Shown here piece after piece: positions 43,002 to 51,379 of a stretch of 64,000 bases of DNA. The DNA is from Xanthobacteraceae bacterium. GTDB taxonomy: Bacteria > Pseudomonadota > Alphaproteobacteria > Rhizobiales > Xanthobacteraceae. Position numbers and translations under genes: made by a program. Within the stretch, counting starts at the first letter, position 1. The number at the start of each line of letters is the position of its first letter. The stretch covers positions 36,595 through 100,594 of the forward strand of contig JARLIY010000043.1 in the NCBI GenBank assembly GCA_031291475.1, given 5' to 3'. The notes under the pieces are model-generated. The model saw only the letters and a program-made list of their open reading frames with translations. It did not search any database and was not told the origin of the DNA.

Positions 43002-44207
43002 TTATGCGGGCCGTTTCGATGCCCAAATGTCCTGATAGTTGGCGAACTTTTTCAGCGTTTTGTCGTAGCGGGTCGGTTCGAGCCAGGGAAGAATCCGCCT
43101 GAATATAAAATTGCACGCGGCAGATGTGTGCCGCACGTAAAGGTCGATGGGGTCCAACCGGTATCGCAGATGCAGCTTGGGATCGTAGTTGAGGCTGGTC
43201 GAACGGAACCATTTGTAGCCACCCGCGATTCCCCAATTGATCATGTCGCGGAAGGTGTAGTGGTAGAGATGAAGATCGAGCGCGACCGCATAGTCGAGGC
43301 CAAGATACTCGGCATGAATGGTATCGCCCTGCAGGATGCACGACGCGAAGGCGACGATCTTCCCGTTGAGACGCCAGACGAAGAAACGAACCTTGTCGCC
43401 CATCCGGTGGCCGAGTGCGCAAAAATACTCCTCGGTAAGCCGCTCGAAGTGCATCGTCGATCGTTGGTAAACTTGCAGATAGAGCGGATAGACCTCGCCG
43501 ATGTTCGGCGTGATGTCATCCACGATACTCATCTCGATCGGCGGCGCCTGTTCCGCTGCCCTGAACTTTTTCCGTAAGTTTCTCCGCGTGCCGCTGCTCA
43601 ACGCGCGGCTCATATATTCGTCGAAGCTCGAATATTCGATGTTCAGCAGCACGTTCGGGAGGCTCGGAATGCGCGTGAAGTCGTTCTTCACGAAACATTC
43701 CAGTGACGAGCGATATTTTGCGGGAAATTCCTTTAGTACGACGAGTCCGACCTTCAGGCCTCGCGCGTGTTTCACAATCGCCGATGCGAGCAAACGGGCA
43801 TTGGCGCGGCGCGCGACTTCATCTTTGCCGTCGATATGCCCCTCACCCGCCGCGCACCCAATGACCAGCGCCTGTGCATACATCAAGCGCGGCCAATAGC
43901 GGCGAATGAAGCCGATTAGCTGTCCTATTCGATGCCTGGCGCCGATGAGCAAATCCAAATCGAGGATAAAGAACGGCTGGATACCGCAAATCTCGCCGTC
44001 GCCCTGGCGGACGACGAAATAGTGGTACGCGAACTCTTCGTGGAGCGTATCCTCGACGATTTCGTAATAGCGGCGATCTTTTGCCTGGGAGCCGAAGGCG
44101 TTCGCCCAATGGCGGTACTGCATCGCCTCAAGCCGTGAGACAACCTCAACGCTACCACCGGCCAAAGCGACGCTACTTGGCTCGTTGAAACGAGCGATTT
44201 GATTCAT
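43002..44207 (-). CDS. GNAT/FemAB-like acyltransferase-family protein
   Basis: A 401-residue protein from ATG 44207 (MNQIARFNEPSSVALAGG). The C-terminal half matches the Acetyltransf_6/FemAB-like layout: SSGTRRNLRKKFRAAE, VYPLYLQVYQRSTMHFERLTEEYF, RLNGKIVAFASCILQGDTIHAEYLGLD, and KWFRSTSLNYDPKLHLRYRL. The N-terminal half resembles a second GNAT-like lobe, as in FemAB two-lobe enzymes. Acceptor unknown; polysaccharide, peptide or lipid aminoacyl transfer are possible. It ends 15 bp from the tRNA, on the other strand. Its GC content is a little lower than its neighbours. Confidence 0.75.
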   Translation of the reverse strand: MNQIARFNEPSSVALAGGSVEVVSRLEAMQYRHWANAFGSQAKDRRYYEIVEDTLHEEFAYHYFVVRQGDGEICGIQPFFILDLDLLIGARHRIGQLIGFIRRYWPRLMYAQALVIGCAAGEGHIDGKDEVARRANARLLASAIVKHARGLKVGLVVLKEFPAKYRSSLECFVKNDFTRIPSLPNVLLNIEYSSFDEYMSRALSSGTRRNLRKKFRAAEQAPPIEMSIVDDITPNIGEVYPLYLQVYQRSTMHFERLTEEYFCALGHRMGDKVRFFVWRLNGKIVAFASCILQGDTIHAEYLGLDYAVALDLHLYHYTFRDMINWGIAGGYKWFRSTSLNYDPKLHLRYRLDPIDLYVRHTSAACNFIFRRILPWLEPTRYDKTLKKFANYQDIWASKRPA

Positions 44208-44373
44208 GAACCCCCGCCCCTGCAGACCATTACAACAGCCCAGCACCTTCGCCAAGCAGCCGGCGCCCTAGCCAAAAGCGGAGCCCAAAGCACATACAAA
44301 TTGTGACGATTGATGTCGGCCCGGAAGGAAACAGCAATTCAATAGCTTGCGCCGGGGATTAGCTGCCGTTCGT

Positions 44374-45753
44374 TCAGCTTGACGCAGCCGAACCAGCCGA
44401 AGACGTCCCCGACATTTCATTGAGCCCCGCGTCGCGTTTGACGAACCATGCGCGGAACAACACGACGAACAGCGCCCCGATGAGGCCGCCGCAGGCTATG
44501 ACGATCATGATGCGGTCCGCGGTCCAGCCGGCGCCAAGCAGGGCTCCCGCGATGAGCGGGCCGACGATTTGACCGAAACGGCCCATGGCCATGCCCCAAC
44601 CGACGCCGGTCGATCGGATCGGCGTCGGGTAAATAATCGCGGCCAGGGCGATCGCTCCGCCCGTGCCGAGGCCCATGAACAATCCAACCAATCCGATGAA
44701 AGTTGCAGCAAGCGCCACCGATGAAGCGCCGTAGCCCAGTCCGACGGTTGCCGCGGTGCCGAGCAAAAAAGCCGGAAAGAGTACGCCGAGGATGCCGAAG
44801 CGCTGCATCAGCCGCCCCGCGGTCGATTGGCCGATAAAGCCGCCCAACCCGTTAAACGCGATCACGAAGGCGGTGGCCGCCGGCGAGATGCCGTTGAGCC
44901 GCAACAAGGCCGGCGTCCATAACGTCACCACGGTAAGCACGCCGAAGCCCATGAAAAACGGCACCCACAACAGCAGAGTGCCGGCTCGGCGCCCTTCGGT
45001 GAACAGATGCCGAATGGTCGAGCCCAGCAGGTGTTCTTCCTCGACAAAAAAGTGTGCGCCGGCGCCGGCCTTGAAGGTGCGGAAGCGCGCCACGATCCGG
45101 CGAACGGCGTCCATATCGTTGCGGCGCGCCAAAAGGAACTTGATGGATTCCGGCAGATAGAACGTCAGCACGACAGCAAGCAGCAACGGCGCCACGCCGC
45201 CGACATAGAAGATTGCGCGCCAGCCGACATGCGTCAGCAGGTATGAGTTCAACAACCCGCCCATCATCCCGCCAAACGGAAACGCCGACCACATCAGGGT
45301 CACCAAAGTCGCCCGCAGCCGCGCAGGCGCGTATTCCGATGTCAGCGCGATGAAGCACGGGGTCGCTCCGCCCAACCCAAGTCCCGCCAATACGCGAAAG
45401 CTCATCAACATGGGGACGGAATTTGCAAGCGCGGTCAGGATCGTGAAGATGCCGATAAATCCGATCGCGATCATCAGCATCGTCTTGCGGCCTAGGCGAT
45501 CAGCAAATACACCGAATGAAGCCGCGCCGACGGTCGCACCCACAAGCGCCGAAGAGAAAATCGGTCCGAAATTGGCGATCTTGATGCCGAGCCCTTCGGC
45601 AATGAACGGCGCGGCGACGCCGATCGACTGCGTGTCCATGCCGTCGAACAGATTGACCAGGGCGCAGCAAACGATGATGCCGATCTGAAACCGGGTGATC
45701 GGCCCTTCGTCGATGAGGCGAGTGACACTCACCTCGTGCGTTGAACGTGACAT
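44374..45753 (-). CDS. MFS transporter, aromatic-acid/H+ symporter-like
   Basis: A 459-residue major-facilitator protein with about twelve membrane segments. The MFS loop-2/3 motif is seen as GVFADRLGRKTMLM. LFDGMDTQSIGVAAPFIAEGLGI at the N-terminus (conserved Asp in the first segment) and the PESIKFLLARRND loop after segment 6 are typical of the AAHS branch (4-hydroxybenzoate/protocatechuate uptake) or related benzoate carriers. No catabolic gene is adjacent, so the substrate is not established. Confidence 0.87.
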   Translation of the reverse strand: MSRSTHEVSVTRLIDEGPITRFQIGIIVCCALVNLFDGMDTQSIGVAAPFIAEGLGIKIANFGPIFSSALVGATVGAASFGVFADRLGRKTMLMIAIGFIGIFTILTALANSVPMLMSFRVLAGLGLGGATPCFIALTSEYAPARLRATLVTLMWSAFPFGGMMGGLLNSYLLTHVGWRAIFYVGGVAPLLLAVVLTFYLPESIKFLLARRNDMDAVRRIVARFRTFKAGAGAHFFVEEEHLLGSTIRHLFTEGRRAGTLLLWVPFFMGFGVLTVVTLWTPALLRLNGISPAATAFVIAFNGLGGFIGQSTAGRLMQRFGILGVLFPAFLLGTAATVGLGYGASSVALAATFIGLVGLFMGLGTGGAIALAAIIYPTPIRSTGVGWGMAMGRFGQIVGPLIAGALLGAGWTADRIMIVIACGGLIGALFVVLFRAWFVKRDAGLNEMSGTSSAGSAASS

Positions 45754-46001
45754 GCGACGTCATTTCCACATTTGCTGCGACGCAATCGCGCCGGGGAAGC
45801 CAGGAAAATCATCAATACTCTGTGACTCGTCCACTCTCGCATTTGGCAAACCTTACGGATTGGAAAACTCAGGCGATTCATTAGCAATTTGTAACTCTCC
45901 GGAACCCGAGGACGGGTGTAGACTTTAGGTACAGACCGCCCGGCGTCGCGGGGCCCACTCTGCAGCGTCGAGCGCCTTAGATTACAGAAGGAGAGACTTC
46001 G
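45754..46001. other. Divergent intergenic region
   Basis: No gene seen. The interval separates the MFS gene (minus strand) from the glycine-rich protein gene (plus strand) and must hold both promoters. Its AT-richer centre, near 45830-45900, would suit this. GAAGGAGAG lies just before the plus-strand start. Confidence 0.35.
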
Positions 46002-46406
46002 ATGCGGAGGAAACTGATTGCGGCCGTTACGGCAATTGCCCTCGGCATGACGATGACGACGACCGGGGCAATGGCGTTCGGGCGTGGCGGCGGCGGAGGC
46101 GGAGGCTTCCATGGGGGTGGTGGAGGTTTCCATGGTGGTGGAGGCTTCCATGGCGGCTTCGCTCGCGGCGGCATTGGCCACTTTGGCGGCGGTTACCGAG
46201 GCGGCTACGCTCGGGGCTACGGGCGCGGCTACGGTGGCTATGGCGGCTATGGCGGCTATGGTGGCTACGGCGGTTATGGCGGCTACTACGGCGGGCTTGG
46301 ACTGCTAGGTTTGGGCTTGGGTCTGGGCCTCTATGGCTACGGTGGCGGCTATTGCTCGCCTTATTACTACGATCCCTATGGTGCCTGCTACGTCTACGGC
46401 TGGTAA
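46002..46406 (+). CDS. Glycine/tyrosine/histidine-rich secreted protein
   Basis: A 134-residue protein with a signal peptide (IAAVTAIALGMTMTTTGAMA) and a low-complexity mature part. The first block is built on GFHGGGG repeats (residues about 35-55), the second on GGYGGYG tandem repeats (about 75-95), then LGLLGLGLGLGLYG and a C-terminal CSPYYYDPYGACYVYGW with two cysteines. GAAGGAGAG lies 7 bp upstream of the ATG. Such proteins occur in rhizobia without a known role; surface or metal-binding functions are conjecture. A hairpin terminator follows. Confidence 0.75.
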   Translation: MRRKLIAAVTAIALGMTMTTTGAMAFGRGGGGGGGFHGGGGGFHGGGGFHGGFARGGIGHFGGGYRGGYARGYGRGYGGYGGYGGYGGYGGYGGYYGGLGLLGLGLGLGLYGYGGGYCSPYYYDPYGACYVYGW

Positions 46407-46422
46407 TGTGAGGTTTCGGTGG

Positions 46423-46450
46423 GGCGCCGCGCGTTTTCCGGCGCGGCGCC
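46423..46450 (+). terminator. GC-rich hairpin after the glycine-rich gene
   Basis: A perfect 10-bp stem GGCGCCGCGC / GCGCGGCGCC with an 8-base loop, 17 bp after the stop. The downstream T tail is weak (TTGA), so it may be a transcript stabiliser rather than a full terminator. Confidence 0.6.
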
Positions 46451-46510
46451 TTGACTCCGGCGACCGGCGGCTCGCCCGTAGGTCTTTGCTCTGATCGCAA
46501 GACGCCGGCG

Positions 46511-46918
46511 TTACTTCGCCGGCAGCGCCGCCACCGCGTCGATCTCAAATAGAAGTCCGTCGAGCGCAAGCCTGGAAACGACGATCAACGTGCTGACCGG
46601 CGGCGCGGCCGTGTTGATATACGTGTCGCGGACCTCACGGAATTCCTTCAAGTGGGCGATATCAACCAAGTAATTGTTGATCTTAACCAGGTCCTTGAAC
46701 GTTGCGCCGACTTCTTCGAGCGCCGATTTCAGATTCTCAAAAGCCTGAACGATTTGCGCGCGTGCATCGCTGGGACCGCCGACGATCTTGAAGTTGCGGT
46801 CGATGCCGATTTGACCCGCGATATAGACGGTGCGTCCGGGGCCGGTGACTTCGACGACGTGACTATAGCCGGGCGGCGCGAACAGGGTCTGGGGATTGAG
46901 ATAACGGGCGCTGTTCAT
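46511..46918 (-). CDS. RidA-family protein
   Basis: A 135-residue member of the RidA/YjgF family, which in the best-known branch hydrolyses reactive enamine/imine intermediates. The product begins MNSARYLNPQTLFAPPGYSHVVEVTGPGRTVYIAGQIGID, includes AQIVQAFENLKSALEEVGATFKDLVKINNYLVD, and ends FEIDAVAAL. The Arg that anchors substrate carboxylates in RidA is normally followed by a P-aromatic-A stretch; here the late motif is VSTLIVVSRLALDGL, so this is one of the less-defined sub-branches. Confidence 0.9.
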   Translation of the reverse strand: MNSARYLNPQTLFAPPGYSHVVEVTGPGRTVYIAGQIGIDRNFKIVGGPSDARAQIVQAFENLKSALEEVGATFKDLVKINNYLVDIAHLKEFREVRDTYINTAAPPVSTLIVVSRLALDGLLFEIDAVAALPAK

Positions 46919-47173
46919 ACGAACCTCCCAAGTGTTCGCTGATTCTCGCGATCGCGACGAGACCGATTGGTCACGTTCCGCAATTTGTCAATTTTCGTAA
47001 AGGTTATCCACTCCCTTCGAGCAATCCGTACACGCACCGTAAAGAATAGGCTTTCAAACAATCTTCAGCATAGGCCGAGAACCCTCCGTAGTTTCACGAA
47101 TTCCACACCACCATGGCACCAGTGTCGCGGCTGCGAGAAGCAAAAAGAATTCGCTACCTGACAGGGGCTAATT
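46919..47173. other. Intergenic region before the Tad locus
   Basis: Between a minus-strand RidA gene and cpaB. I looked for a small Flp pilin gene here and saw none; the reading frames are short and lack a pilin signature. The stretch is AT-richer than average near 46980-47060 and would carry the tad promoter. Confidence 0.4.
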
Positions 47174-48040
47174 GTGCGCGGAAGCACCATCGTAATGATC
47201 GCCTTTGCCGGCCTGTTCGGCCTGCTCGCGGTGTTTTTGGCGCAGACTTGGCTGAACAACCAAGCGGAAATGCGTGTGCGCAATCTTGAGGCGCAGCGAA
47301 AGTCCATCCCTCCGGCGCACTCCATTGTCGTCGCCAGCCGGCCACTGCGATTCGGCGACGAACTAGACGCTCGTTCGCTGCACGAGATGCCCTGGCCTGC
47401 TGACTCGTTGCCGGCCGGCGCCTTTGGCAAAACCGCCGAATTGACTTCGGGCAAGCGCGTAGTGGTGATGGCGATCGACACTAACGAGGCGATTCTTGCC
47501 TCGAAGATTACCGGACCGGGCCAGCGGGCGACGCTGTCGGCCATGCTGGCCGGCGACATGAAGGCCGTCACCGTCCGCGTTAACGACGTCGAAGGCGTCG
47601 CAGGTTTCGTACTTCCGGGTGACCACGTGGACGTGGTGGTCTCGCGCCCGGGCGATCAGAACACTGCTATGAGTGACGTCGTCCTGCAGAACGCGCGCGT
47701 TCTTGCGATCGATCAATTGGCCGATGAGCGCGTCGACAAGCCTGCTGTGGTGAAAGCCGTCACGCTGGAGGTTGACGTCACTAACGGACAAAAACTCGCG
47801 CTCGCGTCTCTTATCGGCACGCTGTCGCTGATGTTGCGCAAGGCGGGCGAGCTCGGTGAGGCACCGACGCGCCGCGTGACGCTCACCGACCTGGGACACG
47901 GCTTTAGGTCTTCCCGCGATGCGTCCTTCGTTACCATCGGCGTGACGCGCGCGTTCAAGAAGCAGGATTACAATGTGCCGGTCGAAAGCATGCTGACCCA
48001 CTCTGTCGCGCTTACCGGACGGCAGCCGGTGCACGACTGA
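47174..48040 (+). CDS. cpaB: Flp/Tad pilus assembly protein CpaB (RcpC)
   Basis: A 288-residue periplasmic pilus-assembly factor with an N-terminal membrane anchor (IVMIAFAGLFGLLAVFLAQTW). The SAF/AFP-like domain (VVASRPLRFGDELDARSLHEMPWPADSLPAGAFG) and the later VTVRVNDVEGVAGFVLPGDHVDVVVSRPG are diagnostic; ATLEVDVTNGQKLALASLIGTLSLMLRK follows. GTG start at 47174 with AGGGGC upstream. First gene of the Tad row; cpaC begins 67 bp downstream. Confidence 0.93.
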   Translation: MRGSTIVMIAFAGLFGLLAVFLAQTWLNNQAEMRVRNLEAQRKSIPPAHSIVVASRPLRFGDELDARSLHEMPWPADSLPAGAFGKTAELTSGKRVVVMAIDTNEAILASKITGPGQRATLSAMLAGDMKAVTVRVNDVEGVAGFVLPGDHVDVVVSRPGDQNTAMSDVVLQNARVLAIDQLADERVDKPAVVKAVTLEVDVTNGQKLALASLIGTLSLMLRKAGELGEAPTRRVTLTDLGHGFRSSRDASFVTIGVTRAFKKQDYNVPVESMLTHSVALTGRQPVHD

Positions 48041-48107
48041 CGAGGAACGCGATCGTTTTTGGGGACGTGAACAGAGTTGGAATAACAACGATTGGCGGGA
48101 GGCCAAC

Positions 48108-49712
48108 GTGAACAGCCAGTGTCGAGTTATAAACGAAATCGCCGGGCGTATCCGGCGGCGTGCGAACCGCGGCGGACAGTGGGCGACGCTGCTGCAGCGC
48201 TGCCGGTTGGCGGCGGTGACGGTCGTCTTGATTTTGGCCATCTTGCCAGGCGAGTTGCAGGCGCAGCAAGGGCTCGCTTTGGTGAACGCGACCCACGTGG
48301 CGCGGGTGAACGTAACTCTTGGCAAATCGGAAGACGTTCGGACCGATCAGGGCTTGGTCGACATTTCGCTCGGCGATCCTACTGTCGCCGATGTCAACCC
48401 GCTGACCGATCATGCCCTGTCGATTCTCGGCAAGAAGATCGGCACCACGCGGGTCACCGTGTACGGCGAAAACAAGAAACCGGTTGGAATCTTCGACGTT
48501 GAGGTTTCCTATGACATCACGCGGCTTAGTGCCGAGATCCGACAGCTGTCCGGCGGCGGCATCAGGGTTTCGGCGGTTAACGGCCGCATTCTGCTCAGTG
48601 GGACGGCTGCGGACGCGGTTACTCTCGACAAGGCGGTGATGATCGCACGGCAGTTCGTGCCTGATCCTATCGACACCGTCCAGGTGATGCGGCCGCAGCA
48701 GATCATGCTGGAAGTGCGCTTTATCGAAGTCTCGCGCTCGGCGAGCCGCGAACTGGGAGTACAGTGGAATATTTTCGGCTCCCACGTGCTGGCCAATGTC
48801 GGCTCGCAATTGCCGGTTCAGCAGCTGCCGATCACGGCGCCGGGTGGTGCCTTTCAGCAACCGGCCGCTGCCGGCAGCGGCATAGGCGGTGCCAGCGTGC
48901 TGTCCAGTGGCACCACCGGAACGCCACTTTCACCGGTCGTTGCGGCCGGCGTTTTGTCGGGCGCGGCACCGTTTGGATTCCTCGTCAGCCAACTCGGCAG
49001 CTCGGTGCAAATGGAAATCAACGCGCTCGAGCAAAAAGGCCTGGCGCGCAGCTTGGCGGAACCCAATCTGGTGGCGTTGTCGGGCGATACGGCTAGCTTC
49101 CTCGCCGGCGGGCAATTTCCCGTTCCCGAGGCCAACGGGCTTGGCACGGTCACGTTCGCTTACCAGCCCTACGGCGTCGGGCTGTCATTCACCCCGACCG
49201 TACTGCGGGACGGCCTGATCAATCTCGTGATTAAGCCGGAGGTCAGCGAGATCGACACTGCGCATACAGTGACGGTCGCCGGTACTTCGGTCCCGGGTCT
49301 CATCACGCGCAAGGCCTCAACAACGCTGGAGCTCCGCGACGGTCAAAGCTTCATGCTCGGCGGTCTGTTGCAGAACCAGACCACAACCGCGCAGGAGCAG
49401 TTGCCCTGGGTAGGCGACGTACCTGTATTGGGTGCGTTGTTCCGCTCGAGCATGTACCAGAAGAACGAGACCGATCTCGTGATCCTGGTGACGCCGCATC
49501 TCGTCAATCCGGTGCGGCCGACGAATGTTGCGCATTCGCCGCTCGACAATACCCTGCCGGCAAACGACGTCGATTTTTTCCTCAATGGCAAGGCGGAGGT
49601 CAGCCCGGCGTTTGCCCGCCTCGCCTTTGGCGCGCCGAACCGGCCGTATGTCGGTCATATCCTCGATTTGCCGAAGAAAGGAGGCGCCTATGTGGTGTCG
49701 GTCAAAGACTAA
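48108..49712 (+). CDS. cpaC: Tad pilus secretin CpaC (RcpA)
   Basis: The outer-membrane ring of the Tad system, a type II/IV secretin of 534 residues. Signal-like segment AAVTVVLILAILPGELQAQQ; BON/STN-type N-domain GKSEDVRTDQGLVDISLGDPTVADVNPLTDHALSILGKKIGTTRVTVYGE; secretin domain with IMLEVRFIEVSRSASRELGVQW and LSGDTASFLAGGQFPVPE; and the signature LPWVGDVPVLGALFRSSMYQKNETDLVILVTPHLV. GTG start 48108 with GCGGGAGG upstream. Its 3' end overlaps the next gene by 23 bp. Confidence 0.95.
   Translation: MNSQCRVINEIAGRIRRRANRGGQWATLLQRCRLAAVTVVLILAILPGELQAQQGLALVNATHVARVNVTLGKSEDVRTDQGLVDISLGDPTVADVNPLTDHALSILGKKIGTTRVTVYGENKKPVGIFDVEVSYDITRLSAEIRQLSGGGIRVSAVNGRILLSGTAADAVTLDKAVMIARQFVPDPIDTVQVMRPQQIMLEVRFIEVSRSASRELGVQWNIFGSHVLANVGSQLPVQQLPITAPGGAFQQPAAAGSGIGGASVLSSGTTGTPLSPVVAAGVLSGAAPFGFLVSQLGSSVQMEINALEQKGLARSLAEPNLVALSGDTASFLAGGQFPVPEANGLGTVTFAYQPYGVGLSFTPTVLRDGLINLVIKPEVSEIDTAHTVTVAGTSVPGLITRKASTTLELRDGQSFMLGGLLQNQTTTAQEQLPWVGDVPVLGALFRSSMYQKNETDLVILVTPHLVNPVRPTNVAHSPLDNTLPANDVDFFLNGKAEVSPAFARLAFGAPNRPYVGHILDLPKKGGAYVVSVKD
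49677..49684 (+). promoter_or_regulatory. Strong ribosome-binding site inside the cpaC end
   Basis: AAAGGAGG, an almost full anti-Shine-Dalgarno match, 5 bp before ATG 49690. It decides the start of the small lipoprotein gene although that start lies within cpaC. Confidence 0.75.
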
Positions 49713-50076
49713 ACGTCGCCCGCACGTGGTCGTTGTCGCCGCCGCTCTCGGCGTCATGCTCGCCGGCTGTTCCGATCTCTATCTCGAACGACGCGATGCC
49801 ATTGCACTGAGCGCCGGCGATGCGGTTGAGGCCAACAAGGTCGCTCAGGTCATTGATCCATGGCCCGCGCAGAGCGCCAACACCAAGATCGCTTTCAACG
49901 GCCAGAAGATGCAATCCGCCGTCGAGCGCTACCGCACCAACCTTGTCACCGCACCGGTCGATCCGATGATGTTGCAGGTCGGAAATCCATCGCCGGCGGT
50001 AGCGCAGACCAACATCTCGCAGAGCGCCCCGCCCACCAGTACCACCACAGCGACGACCTCCACGTCCGGCCAATGA
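49690..50076 (+). CDS. Short lipoprotein in the CpaD position of the Tad locus
   Basis: A 128-residue lipoprotein whose start MWCRSKTKRRPHVVVVAAALGVMLAGCSD gives a lipobox (LAGC) at about residue 24. The mature part includes LYLERRDAIALSAGDAVEANKVAQVIDPWPAQSANTKIAFNGQKMQSAVERYRTN, and the end is a Ser/Thr/Ala-rich tail. CpaD proteins are normally about 200 residues; this product shares position and lipoprotein nature, and the segment AIALSAGDAV-N-AQ-DPWP recalls CpaD, but it is much shorter. It may be a reduced CpaD/TadI-like pilotin. cpaE starts 29 bp after the stop. Confidence 0.75.
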   Translation: MWCRSKTKRRPHVVVVAAALGVMLAGCSDLYLERRDAIALSAGDAVEANKVAQVIDPWPAQSANTKIAFNGQKMQSAVERYRTNLVTAPVDPMMLQVGNPSPAVAQTNISQSAPPTSTTTATTSTSGQ

Positions 50077-50105
50077 TGTCCGCATCCCGAGTCAGATTGT
50101 GAACG

Positions 50106-51368
50106 ATGCACGGTAGCCATTCCATAAGCCCGGCGAACTCGCCGCGGGTTGTCGTCCTGACCGCCGATCAAGGATTCGAGGAAACGGCGCGCGCTACGTT
50201 CAGCGCCAGCGCCAAAGTTGGCTTCAGCGTCGTCAAGGGCACAGTGTCGCAAAGCCGCGACGCCGATGTCAGCGGCGCCAGCATCCTGGTCGCGGATCTC
50301 GGCGGCGCAAACGAAACCGAACTGATGGCGCTCGAATACATGATGCAGCGCCTCGGCGATCGCCTGCCGGTGATCGCGGTTACCCAGAGTTTCGACGGCC
50401 CGATTGTGCGCCGCCTCATGCAGATGCGGGTGGCCGACTTCCTCGTCAAGCCGGTATTGCCGGTCGAGCTGGCGCGCACTTGCGCGCGCGCCGCTACCGG
50501 GCCCGTCAAGGCGGAAACCGTGGAGGCGCAGACCTTCACCTTCTTGCCGGCAGTTGGCGGCGCCGGGGTCACGACCTTGGCGGTGCAGACGGCGATGCTG
50601 CTGCTCAATGCCGGCACTCGTAGCAAGACGGCGACCTGTCTTGTCGACCTCGACTTCCAGCATGGCGCCTGCGCGGATTATCTCGATATCGAGCCGCGTC
50701 TTGATCTCGGTGAGATCGAGCCGCGCCCGGAACGGCTGGACCGGCAATTGCTTGAAGTCATGCTGTCGTATCACGCGTCCGGCCTGGCGGTCGTCGCTGC
50801 ACCCAACCGGCCGGCAGAAATGCGGTCGTTTGATCCCCATGTGGTGACCCGGCTTTTGGACCTGGTATCTTCACATTTCGATTTTGTCGTATTCGACATG
50901 CCGCGCACTTGGTTTTCTTGGACGGACAGCGTGCTCTGCGGTTCCAACAGGGTCTTCATCGTCAGCGAGACGACGGTGCCGAGCCTGCGCCAAGCCAGAC
51001 AACTGGTCGAAGCGATCCACGAACGACTGGGCGACGACGTCAAGCCGCAGGTGATCGTCAACCGGTTCGAGCAAAAATTTTTTTCGTCGGGATTGCGCCG
51101 CGCCGACATCGAGCGGGCGATCGGCAGGTCCGTCGCTGGATATGTACCGAACCACTATGGCCTCGTGCGCGAAGCGATCGATCGCGGCGTGCCACTTGAT
51201 GAAATCAAGCCCGGCAACAAGATCACGGCTCAGCTGAAGAAGTTCGTGCTGCCGCAAGCCGGCAATAAAGCAAGCCGGGACGCGGCGAGCGCCGGCAAGG
51301 ACTTAAACCCGCGTGGGGCGGGCGTTAATTTAGGGGGTGAACGGGTGAGAAGCGCGACCGCGCCATAG
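50106..51368 (+). CDS. cpaE: Tad pilus localisation ATPase-like protein CpaE (TadZ)
   Basis: A 420-residue CpaE/TadZ protein, which marks the pole for Tad assembly. The N-terminal 130 residues form a receiver-like domain (VVVLTADQGFEETARATF ... LPVIAVTQSFDGPIVRRLMQMRVADFLVKP). The ParA/MinD-like domain begins FTFLPAVGGAGVTTLAVQTAMLL and has LVDLDFQHGACADYLDIEPR. The Walker A reads GGAGVTT, with neither lysine of the KGGxGK pattern, typical of the atypical TadZ ATPases. VVFDMPRTWFSW and the C-terminal NHYGLVREAIDRGVPLDEI follow. Confidence 0.93.
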   Translation: MHGSHSISPANSPRVVVLTADQGFEETARATFSASAKVGFSVVKGTVSQSRDADVSGASILVADLGGANETELMALEYMMQRLGDRLPVIAVTQSFDGPIVRRLMQMRVADFLVKPVLPVELARTCARAATGPVKAETVEAQTFTFLPAVGGAGVTTLAVQTAMLLLNAGTRSKTATCLVDLDFQHGACADYLDIEPRLDLGEIEPRPERLDRQLLEVMLSYHASGLAVVAAPNRPAEMRSFDPHVVTRLLDLVSSHFDFVVFDMPRTWFSWTDSVLCGSNRVFIVSETTVPSLRQARQLVEAIHERLGDDVKPQVIVNRFEQKFFSSGLRRADIERAIGRSVAGYVPNHYGLVREAIDRGVPLDEIKPGNKITAQLKKFVLPQAGNKASRDAASAGKDLNPRGAGVNLGGERVRSATAP

Positions 51369-51379
51369 GGAACATCCAA

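Noticed and set aside
46919..47173. Flp pilin gene upstream of cpaB
   Set aside because: No small ORF with a hydrophobic pilin segment is present in this gap.
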